A stretch of 64,000 bases of DNA, from assembly GCF_013201685.1 (NCBI RefSeq), contig NZ_CP053844.1, forward strand, positions 1,798,001 through 1,862,000. The letters run 5' to 3'. Below the pieces are notes generated by a model that saw only the letters and a list, made by a program, of their open reading frames with translations, had not been told where the DNA came from and searched no databases. This document shows positions 44,880-54,309 of this stretch, piece after piece (position 1 is the stretch's first letter; each line of letters starts with the position of its first letter). This DNA comes from Campylobacter geochelonis (lineage in GTDB: Bacteria > Campylobacterota > Campylobacteria > Campylobacterales > Campylobacteraceae). A program made the position numbers and the translations under genes.

Positions 44880-45800
44880 TCAAACTCCTACTACATAAAG
44901 TGTTAAAGCTACAAAAGATATAGCCAATGCAGCAAGGGCGTTTTTGCGAAGACTGGATGCGATTTTAAATCTAGGACCAAAGTTATCGATAAACACAGCA
45001 GCTACATAAAAAACTCCAGCTTTTAAAACAAATACAATAATTGCTAAAAATGGATTTGAGAAATTCCACGGTTCAAATATGGTTAAAAACAGCCCTATCA
45101 TCGCAAACTGTTTTAAGATAAGTGCTGCTTGAACTAATCCCAAATCAGCTCCTGCATACTCTCCTAAAACCCCCTCTTGAAGCTCTTGTTCTGCTTCTGC
45201 TAAGTCATATGGCTTTCTTCCAGTTTCTACATACATACACCATAAAAAGGCTATTGACGCGACAGCAAAACTAGGAATTTGATATCCGATTATTCCATCT
45301 TTTACCATTTGCTGAATTTGGACTAAATTTGAGGTCTTAGCAGCTAGCATAACAACTATAAGACACATAATCATAACTGGCTCTACATAAACACCTATCA
45401 TTTGCTCTCTACTTCCACCAGTTGCAGCAAACGGGTTACCACTATCCATCGATGCTGAGCCAAAGACAAATCTTAAAAGTGCACCCAAATAAAGGATAAC
45501 AAATATATCTGAGTAAGCTCCAAAAGCCATATTGCTGCTATAAGTTATAGGAATAGCAGCTAAAATCGCAGATGATGTAGCAAATAAAAGAAATGGTGCT
45601 AGCCTAAAGACCCAATGGGAGCATTTTGGCACAGTTCTGTTTCTTTTGAAAAGCTTTATAATATCGCGATATGTCTGGAAAAAATCACTTCCTTGCTTTG
45701 ACTGAAGCTTAGCTCTTAGCTTTCTTGCCATTCCATCAAACAAAGGTGCGATTAAAACTATAACAACGACTTGAAATATCATTAAAAGTATGGTTTGCAT
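44880..45800 (-). CDS. hyfC: Hydrogenase-4 membrane subunit HyfC (NuoH-like)
   Basis: 306 residues with eight or so helices, homologous to HycD/NuoH. The cytoplasmic loop motifs GLARKLRAKLQSKQG-like (DGMARKLRAKLQSKQGSDFF) and ETGRKPYDLAEAEQELQEG form the contact with the hydrogenase module. It lies 10 bases after hyfB. Confidence 0.92.
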   Translation of the reverse strand: MQTILLMIFQVVVIVLIAPLFDGMARKLRAKLQSKQGSDFFQTYRDIIKLFKRNRTVPKCSHWVFRLAPFLLFATSSAILAAIPITYSSNMAFGAYSDIFVILYLGALLRFVFGSASMDSGNPFAATGGSREQMIGVYVEPVMIMCLIVVMLAAKTSNLVQIQQMVKDGIIGYQIPSFAVASIAFLWCMYVETGRKPYDLAEAEQELQEGVLGEYAGADLGLVQAALILKQFAMIGLFLTIFEPWNFSNPFLAIIVFVLKAGVFYVAAVFIDNFGPRFKIASSLRKNALAALAISFVALTLYVVGV

Positions 45801-45810
45801 AACTAGCCTC

Positions 45811-47778
45811 CTAAATCACAAAGTAGCTAACTGCAAGGATTACGCAAAGATAGATTAAGATATAAAGCGTATATACATTTGCATATCCATTTTGAAAAAC
45901 ACCTATCTTTTGAGCTAGCATTTTAATAAATTCTATTATCGGTTTATATATCAAACTCCACCATATATCTTGTGGGTGGTTATGATACTCTACTGGGCTA
46001 AAGTACCCATTTGTCACTATTTTTTTATGTCCTTTAAATAGCCAATCAACCACCTTTCTTAAATCACCAGTAAAAGGTCCGCCAGTCATCTGCATACGCG
46101 AACTATACTTAAATCCGCAAGCCCACGGATCAGTCTCTCTAGGTTTTGTTCTGTTTGCTTTCATTACAGCTAAAATCAAAAAAGGCAAAATCATAGTTGA
46201 ACAAAGCACAATAGCAATAAGCGGTGTAGAGATAGCACTACCTAATGGTGAAGTCACTAAAGTAGCGCCTAAATTTGCAGAGTAAGTGCTTGGAGTGATT
46301 GAATTTACAGCTTGCATTATATAAGAAACTATAAAATTTGCTCCTATACCAAAACCAACACAACCTATCATCAAGATAAGCATTCCTAAAATCATACCCA
46401 CTGGACTTTCTTTTGCATTTTCCCAAATTTTCTTATCTCGTGGAGTTCCTGCAAAAATTACCGCATATAGCTTTAAGTGCATTCCAACTAAAACTCCGGT
46501 TAAAGCAAGCGCAACTACTGATAAAGTAAATATATATCTTGTAAAAATTCCTTCACTCATCGCACCTTGAAGCATGCCTTGATATGTAAACCACTCAGAG
46601 ACAAAGCCATTAACCGGAGGAAGAGCTGCTATTCCCATAATTCCTATAAACATACCAACCGAAGTCCATGGCATTTTTTTAGCAAGTCCGCCAAGCACGT
46701 CCATATCTCTTGTATGAGTCGCGTGTAAAACCGAACCAGCACATAAAAACAACAATCCTTTAAATATCGCATGATTTACCACATGATAGCATCCAGCTAA
46801 AAAGCCGATTGCACCAAGAGTAGCATTTCCAGCCGCAACGCCATAAATTCCAGTTCCAAAACCAAGCAAAATAATACCTATATTCTCAACTGAGTGATAA
46901 GCAAGAAGTGCTTTATAATCATGCTGACAAAGTGCATATAAAACACCAAAAAGCGAACTTGCAGCACCAAGGATTAATATAGCAAGCCCAAAATATATAC
47001 TTATTGGTAAAAATAGCGTAAATTTAACCAGCGCAAACAAAGCAACCTTTATCATAACTCCACTCATCAAGGCAGATACATTTGAAGGTGCTGCTGGGTG
47101 AGCTAGAGGAAGCCACACATGAAATGGCCACATACCAGCCTTGCTACCAAATCCAACCAAAAATAAAATAAAAATCGCCACACAAACAGGTAGTGGCATG
47201 GCAAGATTTGCAAATGCGCTAAATTCTGCACTACCGGCATAATATGCCATTAAAAGCAACCCACAAGTAATGCAAAATGCTCCAACTTGCGCTATGCCTA
47301 AGTATATCATCACTGCTTTTAGTGTGCCTTTCCCATCATTTACTAAAATCAAAAATGATGAAACAAGAGTCATAAGTTCCCAAAGAACAATAAAACAAAA
47401 GACATTATTTGCGCTAATTACTAAAAGCATAGAAAGGATAAAAAGGTTAAACAAGCAAGCAAATACACCTATGTTTGCTTTATTTATATACTCTTTAGCA
47501 TAACTCATACCATAAACACTACTTGCAAAACCTATAAAAACAACAACAAAACTGAAGAAATTTCCTAGCGGAGTTAGTGCAAAATTTGGAGAAAATAAAA
47601 AATTTCCAAACATAACAAAGCTATCATTTTTACCCATACTAATCACAAAATGGCTCATGCCATAAAAACAACTTACCGCGCTAAGTCCAAAGCCAACTTT
47701 AACAGCCATTTTTGGAACGTTATAAAGCAAAATGCTAACAAGTGAACTTATAAGAAATAAAACATAAACACTTATCAT
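45811..47778 (-). CDS. hyfB: Hydrogenase-4 membrane subunit HyfB (NuoL-like)
   Basis: A 655-residue antiporter-family subunit with about 16 helices. Signatures include VLWELMTLVSSFLIL, GFGSKAGMWPFHVWLPLAHPAAP and YHSVENIGIILLG; the C-terminal soluble loop PWACGFKYSSRMQMTGGPF is typical of HyfB/HycC. It starts 2 bases after hyfA. Confidence 0.93.
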   Translation of the reverse strand: MISVYVLFLISSLVSILLYNVPKMAVKVGFGLSAVSCFYGMSHFVISMGKNDSFVMFGNFLFSPNFALTPLGNFFSFVVVFIGFASSVYGMSYAKEYINKANIGVFACLFNLFILSMLLVISANNVFCFIVLWELMTLVSSFLILVNDGKGTLKAVMIYLGIAQVGAFCITCGLLLMAYYAGSAEFSAFANLAMPLPVCVAIFILFLVGFGSKAGMWPFHVWLPLAHPAAPSNVSALMSGVMIKVALFALVKFTLFLPISIYFGLAILILGAASSLFGVLYALCQHDYKALLAYHSVENIGIILLGFGTGIYGVAAGNATLGAIGFLAGCYHVVNHAIFKGLLFLCAGSVLHATHTRDMDVLGGLAKKMPWTSVGMFIGIMGIAALPPVNGFVSEWFTYQGMLQGAMSEGIFTRYIFTLSVVALALTGVLVGMHLKLYAVIFAGTPRDKKIWENAKESPVGMILGMLILMIGCVGFGIGANFIVSYIMQAVNSITPSTYSANLGATLVTSPLGSAISTPLIAIVLCSTMILPFLILAVMKANRTKPRETDPWACGFKYSSRMQMTGGPFTGDLRKVVDWLFKGHKKIVTNGYFSPVEYHNHPQDIWWSLIYKPIIEFIKMLAQKIGVFQNGYANVYTLYILIYLCVILAVSYFVI

Positions 47779-47780
47779 GG

Positions 47781-48401
47781 CTAAGCTCCTTTATTATGGC
47801 TATCTAAGCTAGATATTTTCGCACCAGTTAGCACTCTTTTAACAAGACTACTTGCAGACTCAACATCAATCTTTTTGCCTAGTTTGTGATGATTTGTTAA
47901 AGGATCTATCATGATAAGTGCACTTGTAGGACACACATCAACGCAAGCTGGACCGCCATCTTTTCCATAACACATATCGCACTTTATGGCTATATTTTTA
48001 GCTCCAGCTTGGGATTCTATCTCAAGATATTGCTTTGGTTCAACTGAGTAATTAACCGATGGCATAAGCTCTGCACTTGAGTTAATAGCGCCATATGGAC
48101 AAGCTATCGTACACATCTTACAGCCTATGCAAATCTCTTCATGAAGCTCGATACAGCTATCATCAAACCTAAGAGCACCTGTAGGACAAACATTAGCGCA
48201 TGGCCCATCATCGCACTGACGACACTGCGCAGGCATAACGCCTTTTGCTTCCCTTAATACACTTAATCGCGCTTTTGATAGCTTTCCCCTCTCATAAGCG
48301 CTTTTAAAACATGCAGCCATACAAGTAGCACAGCCAATACAACGCTTATAATCAGCAATCACAAATTTATGCTGTTTCATAAATTCCTCCTGATAATACA
48401 A
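47781..48401 (-). CDS. hyfA: Formate hydrogenlyase electron-transfer subunit HyfA/HycB
   Basis: A 206-residue polyferredoxin with four [4Fe-4S] motifs: CIGCATCMAAC, CRQCDDGPCANVCP, CIGCKMCTIACP and CDMC...CVDVCP. It links FdhF to the membrane hydrogenase. It is the first gene of the hyf operon; the start may lie at residue 8 (MKQHKFV) instead of 48401. The region upstream carries the inverted-repeat operator candidate. Confidence 0.92.
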   Translation of the reverse strand: MYYQEEFMKQHKFVIADYKRCIGCATCMAACFKSAYERGKLSKARLSVLREAKGVMPAQCRQCDDGPCANVCPTGALRFDDSCIELHEEICIGCKMCTIACPYGAINSSAELMPSVNYSVEPKQYLEIESQAGAKNIAIKCDMCYGKDGGPACVDVCPTSALIMIDPLTNHHKLGKKIDVESASSLVKRVLTGAKISSLDSHNKGA

Positions 48402-48485
48402 CGCAATGAAATTTAAAAATCACAACGCGTAAGTTTGGGTTTTTAATCATAGTGATAACCACCTTTTTAAAATTTCTTGTGCAAT

Positions 48486-48526
48486 TTTATATTTTTTAAC
48501 TAATAAATTCTGTCATATATCTGACA
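48486..48526 (-). promoter_or_regulatory. Candidate hyfA promoter with Crp/Fnr-type operator
   Basis: TGTCA-N6-TGACA (48511-48526) is a 16-bp inverted repeat with an ATAT centre. On the minus strand a TATAAA -10 element follows at 48491-48486. Transcription would start near 48479, placing the repeat centre near -40, the usual position for class II activation by this family. No gene product is tied to it by direct evidence. Confidence 0.5.
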
Positions 48527-48965
48527 TAAGCTTATTGTTTTATATTAGTTTTGTATTTTTATATTTATATAAGAAAAGTAGCTTTTTTAAATTTGTGTGG
48601 AGAGATTTTAAATTTTATTACTTCATATAAATTTAGGCAAATCTGTATATTATAGCTCATAACTGCCTAAAATTAGGAATATTTATATATAGAACAAAGA
48701 TAAAAAACTTATCTTTGTTTTGTGGCTTTTATGTTAGAAAAAATATAATTAATTAATTTAAATATAAAAAATTTATTATCATAAATGTAAATTTACAAAT
48801 TTAGTAAAAATATAGTATTAAATTTATAAAATTTCTTAAGGCTTATAGATAAAACTAAATTTCAGTATATTTTAATAATATCGAAATTTAAATTTAAAAT
48901 ATCATTTTAAATTTTTATATAAATTCATCATATTTTAATCTAAATTTTAGATATATAAAAAGTGC

Positions 48966-48984
48966 AATAATGATAATCTTTATT
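48966..48984 (+). promoter_or_regulatory. Fur box of the FTR1-P19 operon
   Basis: AATAATGATAATCTTTATT matches the 19-bp consensus GATAATGATAATCATTATC at 16 positions. It lies about 60 bases before the first gene of an iron-uptake operon, so iron-dependent repression is expected. Confidence 0.78.
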
Positions 48985-49047
48985 AAAGTTTAAGTTTTTT
49001 AGGAGTAGGATTACAGCTGTTTTTTTAAATTATTACTGGAAATTGAT

Positions 49048-51042
49048 ATGAAAAATATATATAAAATCGCTTTGTTATTTTTATTTCCCATCTTGCTATT
49101 TGCAAAAACAGACTACGCGCTTGAAGCAAAAAACATCGAAGATACCTTTGTAAAAGTGATAGAAGTTTATAAAGCAGGAGATATCCAAAAGGCAAAAGAG
49201 CTTACGCAAACTGCGTATTTTAGCCACTTTGAAAATTTAGAGGGCGGAATTCGTATAAATTTATCAGCTAAAAAATCATACTCCATGGAAGCGCAATTTG
49301 GTCAAATCAGAAAAGCCATAGTTGCTAAAGCTCCAGTTGAGGAGATTGAAGCAAAGATAGCAAATTTAACCAAAGAAATCGATGAAGTTTTGCCAATTAT
49401 CGAAGCTGGAACAAGACTTGTTGGCGAGTATAGCGACAGCTCTTCAAACACTTTAGCAAAGCAAACAGATGCTACTAAAACATCAAATTTAGCAAACCAA
49501 AACGCTCAACCATCAAAGCAAAGCCAACCAACCCAAACAAGCCAAAACGAAAATGAAAACCAAAACGCAAATCAAACAGCTCAAAACCCGTGGAACGCGG
49601 TTTATAGCGATATTTTAGCTAAACTTCAAGTTGTTAAAGATGATTTTAAAAACAAAAAATTTGATGATTTGAAGCTGAATTTAAATAACGAGATTAAATT
49701 TAACCTCTACCGAAACACTCAGCTTGAAATCGCTATTAGAAAGTATATCTCACAAAATTTCGACCAGCAAATTCAGCAAATCATGGGAAGCCTTATCTCA
49801 AACTCACCTACTTTCACTCAAGATAAATTTGATTTGTATATGAAAGATTTAGATGATTTGCTAAAAACTGCAGTTGCTAAGCTTCCTAGCGAGTCTTACG
49901 CGCTTGCTCCAAAAGTAGAAATCAAGGAAGAAAAATCAGTTGATTTTGCTCCTGTGGTTAAAAACATCGCAACCAAACTTGCTCTTAGCCTAGAAAAATA
50001 CAAAAATGGCGAAGTAAACGACGCTATTAGCGACTCTCAAGACATATATTTTGATGAGTATGAAGCAAGCGGGATGGAGAATAAAGTTGGTGCGATTGAT
50101 ATAAATTTAAAAACCTCAACCGAAGCAAGCTTTAGTAAAATCGTAGCATTGATGAAAAGTGGCGCAGACGCTACAAGAGTAAAAGAGGCTCAAGATGAGC
50201 TAATATCAAAGCTTAACGCAAGCTTAGAAAAAACAAGCGGTTCAAACAGTCCATTGGCTTTGTTTTTATACTCACTGACAATTATCCTAAGAGAGGGTTT
50301 TGAAGCCCTTATCATCGTAGCTGCTGTGGTTGCATATCTCGTAAAAACAGGAAACCAAAACCGACTTAGCATAGTTTATAGCTCACTAAGCACTGCTGTT
50401 GTGCTTAGCTTTGTTGTTGCATATCTTGCAAATTTGATGTTTGAAAACGCAGGTCAAAGCAGAGAAGTCATCGAAGGAGCTACCATGCTAGTAGCGGTGC
50501 TGCTACTATTTTATGTTGGGTTTTGGCTTCTTTCAAACGCAGGAGCTAAAAAGTGGAATACCTATATAAAAGGTCATATCGCTTCAAGCCTAAGTAGTGG
50601 CTCAAGCAAGGCACTTTGGTGGACTGTGTTTTTAGCTGTATTTAGAGAAGGAGCTGAGACTGTGCTGTTTTATCAAGCTTTGATTTTTGATGCAAAAACG
50701 CCAAGCCTTTTGTTTATGGTTGCGGCTGGTTTTGTTGTCGGGCTTGTACTTTTGATAATAGTCTATTTTGTATTTAAATTTAGCGCAGTTAAAATCCCGA
50801 TTCGACCATTTTTCCTTATCACATCGACAATCATCTTTTATATGTCGATTGTCTTTACCGGAAAAGGCGTTATGGAGCTAGTTGAAGGAAAAGTCTTTAT
50901 CCCGACTCATATAAACGGCGCTTTAACGATTGAGTGGCTAGGAGTTTATCCATATTATGAGAGTTTAGTGCCTCAACTTATACTTTTAGCGATTTTAGTT
51001 ATCGGTATATTTATAATGAAAGCAAAAGCAAAAATTAGTTAA
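49048..51042 (+). CDS. FTR1-family iron permease with periplasmic domains
   Basis: A 664-residue protein corresponding to Cj1658 of C. jejuni. A signal peptide is followed by two related periplasmic domains (about 20-130 and 310-405, each with a YFxxFE/YFDEYE...G core). An Asn/Gln-rich linker separates them. A seven-helix FTR1 permease then carries both iron-binding motifs, REGFE at 415-419 and REGAE at 533-537. It probably imports iron across the inner membrane together with P19. First gene of the operon. Confidence 0.92.
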   Translation: MKNIYKIALLFLFPILLFAKTDYALEAKNIEDTFVKVIEVYKAGDIQKAKELTQTAYFSHFENLEGGIRINLSAKKSYSMEAQFGQIRKAIVAKAPVEEIEAKIANLTKEIDEVLPIIEAGTRLVGEYSDSSSNTLAKQTDATKTSNLANQNAQPSKQSQPTQTSQNENENQNANQTAQNPWNAVYSDILAKLQVVKDDFKNKKFDDLKLNLNNEIKFNLYRNTQLEIAIRKYISQNFDQQIQQIMGSLISNSPTFTQDKFDLYMKDLDDLLKTAVAKLPSESYALAPKVEIKEEKSVDFAPVVKNIATKLALSLEKYKNGEVNDAISDSQDIYFDEYEASGMENKVGAIDINLKTSTEASFSKIVALMKSGADATRVKEAQDELISKLNASLEKTSGSNSPLALFLYSLTIILREGFEALIIVAAVVAYLVKTGNQNRLSIVYSSLSTAVVLSFVVAYLANLMFENAGQSREVIEGATMLVAVLLLFYVGFWLLSNAGAKKWNTYIKGHIASSLSSGSSKALWWTVFLAVFREGAETVLFYQALIFDAKTPSLLFMVAAGFVVGLVLLIIVYFVFKFSAVKIPIRPFFLITSTIIFYMSIVFTGKGVMELVEGKVFIPTHINGALTIEWLGVYPYYESLVPQLILLAILVIGIFIMKAKAKIS

Positions 51043-51067
51043 TAAATTTTATTTACAAGGAGAGAAA

Positions 51068-51589
51068 ATGAACAAATTAGTTTGCGCTACTTTAGCGTTA
51101 GGTCTTACAAGTGTTATGAGTTTTGCAGCAGAGCATCCAATCGGCGATCCAGTTGAGATGAACAACATGGAAATAGCAGCAGTATATCTTCAACCAATCG
51201 ACATGGAACCAAAAGGCATCGACCTTGCTCCAAGCCTTTCAGATATCCACTTAGAAGCTGATATCCACGCTACTAAAGGAAACCCAAACGGTTTTGGCGA
51301 GGGCGAGTGGATACCATATCTAAAAATCGCTTATGAGTTAAAAAACACAGATAACGGCAAAATCAAAACCGGAACTTTAATGCCGATGGTAGCAAGCGAT
51401 GGGCCTCACTATGGCGCTAACCTTAAAATGGATGGTGGCGTTGGTAACTATGAGCTTAAATTTATGATAGACAATCCTGAAAAACAAGGCTTTGGTCGCC
51501 ACGCTGATAAAGCAACTGGCGTTGCAAAATGGTTTGCTCCATTTACAGCAAGTTATACATTTAAATACACCGGCGCTCCAAAAGAGTAG
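51068..51589 (+). CDS. p19: Periplasmic iron/copper protein P19
   Basis: 173 residues with a Sec signal peptide (cleaved before AEHPIGDPVE). Conserved metal-binding residues are in YLQPIDMEP, the GEWIPYLKIAYEL region and SDGPHYGANLKM. P19 (the Tp34/FetP family) binds copper and iron and feeds the FTR1 permease. A following hairpin may keep its expression higher than that of downstream genes. Confidence 0.93.
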   Translation: MNKLVCATLALGLTSVMSFAAEHPIGDPVEMNNMEIAAVYLQPIDMEPKGIDLAPSLSDIHLEADIHATKGNPNGFGEGEWIPYLKIAYELKNTDNGKIKTGTLMPMVASDGPHYGANLKMDGGVGNYELKFMIDNPEKQGFGRHADKATGVAKWFAPFTASYTFKYTGAPKE

Positions 51590-51594
51590 CTTTT

Positions 51595-51620
51595 TTTGCC
51601 CATGCGTTTGTGTGGGCAAA
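51595..51620 (+). terminator. Intercistronic hairpin after p19
   Basis: TTTGCCCA/TGGGCAAA arms around a 10-base loop just after the p19 stop. They probably cause partial termination or stabilise the p19 message; the operon continues 60 bases later. Confidence 0.55.
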
Positions 51621-51673
51621 TCTTTAAAAAATTTCTTTTTAAAAGAGCTTTTTTAAAGATTTAAAGGTTAAAA

Positions 51674-53044
51674 ATGTCGATTTATCTAGTTCATGTACTG
51701 TTAGCATTTTTAGCACCAGCGTTTGTTGGTGCGGTTTTAACGCCAAAAGGCGAGAGTTTTAAAAACATCTATAAGGCTATAATCTTTGCTATTATAGGTT
51801 TTTTGATTTTTAAGGCTTGCAAACACGCGCTAATTGATCAAAAAGTTATATTTTTTGTAAATTTAGCTTTGATTTTGGTGCTTGTGCTTTGCTTTGTGGC
51901 TTTGTTTTTTAAAAGCAAAATTTTTAGACTCGTTTGCATATGCTTGCTTTTTATAGCGCAAGGCTTTATTTACGGCGAGATTGGTTCAAATTTTCCAGTT
52001 TTTCAAGGCGAGCTTTTAGACTCACTTAGTTTAACAAGCCTGTTTTTAATCGCTTTTGGCTTGATTTTAGTAGTTTGTTTTTATTTTATCGTCTATCTTT
52101 GCCAAAACCAAAAGCTTAAATTTAGCCTTTTTTTACTTAGTATAGTTTTGCTTATCGTTGATAGAGCTGGGTTTTTAGTGTTATTTTTAATGCAAAATGG
52201 AGTTGTTAAAACCTATACAAGTTTGCTTTCAATAGTTGCAAAAGTTATTTATTTTAACGGCTTTTTGCCATATATTTTTAGCTTTTTTGCATTTATTATC
52301 GTTTTATTTGAATTTTTATCTCGCCCAAAAAGTGCCATAAAAAGCGAAGTTGGAAGTATTAAATTTCGCCAAATCAAAGCAGCAAGAAGCAAAGCAAACG
52401 GACTTTTAGTTTGGGTTATCTTAGTTTGTGCACTAAATTCATCTTTTATGCTATATTTTTATCTAATCGCTTCCGCGCCGCCAAAAATTTCAACCCCAAC
52501 TCTAGTCCAACCAGTTAATGGCGAGTTTAAATTTGATGTTAGCGTCTTAAAAGACAACAAACTTCATCGCTACGCTTATGTAACCGATACTGGGCATGAA
52601 GTTAGGTTTTTTCTTTTAAACAGATACGCTGATAAAAGCTCTCCTATTATCGTTTTTGATGCTTGTAGCATTTGTGGAGATATGGGCTATGTTAAAAAGG
52701 GAAATGATTTGATTTGTATCTCTTGTAATGTACGAATTTTCCTACCTTCAGTTGGAAAAGCAGGAGGTTGTAATCCCATACCTATGGAGTATAGTTATGA
52801 TGGCAAGACAATTAGCGTAAAACAAAAAACGCTAGAAGATGGCGCTGTATTTTTTACAAAAATAGTCGAAAAAATGGTAACCGATCCAGTTAGCTTAGAA
52901 AAAGTTAGCAACATAAAGACTAAATTTACATATCTATACTATGGCAAAACATACTTTTTCAAAACTCAAGAAAATATGGATAAATTTAGCACAAATCCAG
53001 AGCTTTACGTTACAACAGATGGTAGACTAAAGGAGAGAAAATGA
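51674..53044 (+). CDS. DUF2318-type membrane protein of the iron operon
   Basis: 456 residues corresponding to Cj1660. About nine membrane helices occupy the first 290 residues. The soluble C-terminus has two CxxC pairs (CSIC and CISC) and a YHS-like end (VTDPVSLEKV...YYGKTYFF), suggesting metal or iron-sulfur binding. The exact role in iron uptake is unknown. It overlaps the next gene by four bases. Confidence 0.85.
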   Translation: MSIYLVHVLLAFLAPAFVGAVLTPKGESFKNIYKAIIFAIIGFLIFKACKHALIDQKVIFFVNLALILVLVLCFVALFFKSKIFRLVCICLLFIAQGFIYGEIGSNFPVFQGELLDSLSLTSLFLIAFGLILVVCFYFIVYLCQNQKLKFSLFLLSIVLLIVDRAGFLVLFLMQNGVVKTYTSLLSIVAKVIYFNGFLPYIFSFFAFIIVLFEFLSRPKSAIKSEVGSIKFRQIKAARSKANGLLVWVILVCALNSSFMLYFYLIASAPPKISTPTLVQPVNGEFKFDVSVLKDNKLHRYAYVTDTGHEVRFFLLNRYADKSSPIIVFDACSICGDMGYVKKGNDLICISCNVRIFLPSVGKAGGCNPIPMEYSYDGKTISVKQKTLEDGAVFFTKIVEKMVTDPVSLEKVSNIKTKFTYLYYGKTYFFKTQENMDKFSTNPELYVTTDGRLKERK

Positions 53045-54309
53045 TTTTTACGATGATAAAAAACTCGCTATTTCGCGCTAAAGCACAAAAATTTCTAGCC
53101 TTTATCACAGTTGGACTTAGCGTTGCACTGATAGCTTGTATGTTAAATATGACTTTAAAAATCGGCGATGAGGTAGCAAAAGAGCTAAGAGGATATGGCT
53201 CAAACATCGTAGTTTTACCAAAAAGTAACGCGCTAAGCGTTGAGATTGGCGGTAAAGAGTACTCGCCGCTTAAAAATGAAGATTATCTAAAAGAGGCAGA
53301 CTTGCACCACATAAAAGAGATTTTTTGGCGAAATAACATCGTAGCATTTGCACCTTTTTTAGATGGCAAGGTAAAAAGTGGCGATAAAATTTATAGCATT
53401 CAAGGAACTTATTTTGATAAAAATGTCCCTATAAGCGATGAAAACGACTACAAAACCGGCGTAACTCAACTAAATATCTTTTGGCATGTAGATGGAGAGT
53501 ATCCAAAAGATGATAGCCTAACAAGCGTTATAGTTGGCGATAGATTAGCGCAAAAAGATGGTATAAAAGTGGGCGATAAGCTAAATTTAGCAAACCACGA
53601 AGTAAGCGTTACTGGCATACTTCATGGCGCTGATACGCAAAAAAATCAAGTTGTAATGAGCCTAAAACTAGCCCAAATTTTACTAGATAAACCAGGTCTT
53701 ATAAACAAGGCTGAAGTTAGCGCGATGACAATCCCAGAAAACGATCTCTCAGTTCGCGCAAGAAGAAATCTTGATAGCCTTGATAGCGTTGAGTATGATA
53801 AGTGGTATTGCTCTGCTTATGTAAGCTCAATAGCCTACCAAATCAGCGAAGAGTTCCCATCTAGCCTTGCAAAAGGCGTGCTAAGTGTGAGCCAAACACA
53901 AAGCGGAATAACACAAAAAATCCAAAGCCTAATGGGTATAGTTAGCATAATCGCTTTACTTATCTCAAGTATCGGCATAACTTCGCTTATGAGTAGTGAA
54001 ATTTACAGGCGTACCAAAGAAATCGGACTTTTAAAAGCTATTGGCGCTTCAAATTTTAGCATTTATCTAAATTTTTGTTTAGAAATGGTCGTCGTTGGAG
54101 TGATAGCAAGTATGTTTGGCGTGATTTTAGGATATGCGCTTTCCTTTGCTTTGTTTTATCAAATTTTTGACTCATTTGTTGGTTTTAGTTTTATGGTGTT
54201 GCCACTGTGCGTTGCATTTGGCGTGTTAATTTGTATTTTAGGTTCGATTTTACCGCTTAAAAGCGTTATAGATATTTTACCAGCAAAGGCTTTATATGGA
54301 CGCAAATAA
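53041..54309 (+). CDS. ABC3-type permease, first subunit
   Basis: A 422-residue FtsX/MacB-like permease (equivalent to Cj1661). An N-terminal helix and a large periplasmic MacB-like domain are followed by three C-terminal helices with the conserved RTKEIGLLKAIGASN segment that contacts the ATPase. It overlaps its partner gene by 14 bases. Confidence 0.88.
   Translation: MIFTMIKNSLFRAKAQKFLAFITVGLSVALIACMLNMTLKIGDEVAKELRGYGSNIVVLPKSNALSVEIGGKEYSPLKNEDYLKEADLHHIKEIFWRNNIVAFAPFLDGKVKSGDKIYSIQGTYFDKNVPISDENDYKTGVTQLNIFWHVDGEYPKDDSLTSVIVGDRLAQKDGIKVGDKLNLANHEVSVTGILHGADTQKNQVVMSLKLAQILLDKPGLINKAEVSAMTIPENDLSVRARRNLDSLDSVEYDKWYCSAYVSSIAYQISEEFPSSLAKGVLSVSQTQSGITQKIQSLMGIVSIIALLISSIGITSLMSSEIYRRTKEIGLLKAIGASNFSIYLNFCLEMVVVGVIASMFGVILGYALSFALFYQIFDSFVGFSFMVLPLCVAFGVLICILGSILPLKSVIDILPAKALYGRK

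Larger units (their letters stand above)
48402..49047. other. Divergent control region between hyfA and the FTR1 operon
   Basis: About 650 very AT-rich bases without a credible gene. The left side holds the predicted hyfA promoter and operator and the right side the Fur-box promoter of the iron operon. The 400 bases between show only runs of A and T. Confidence 0.5.
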
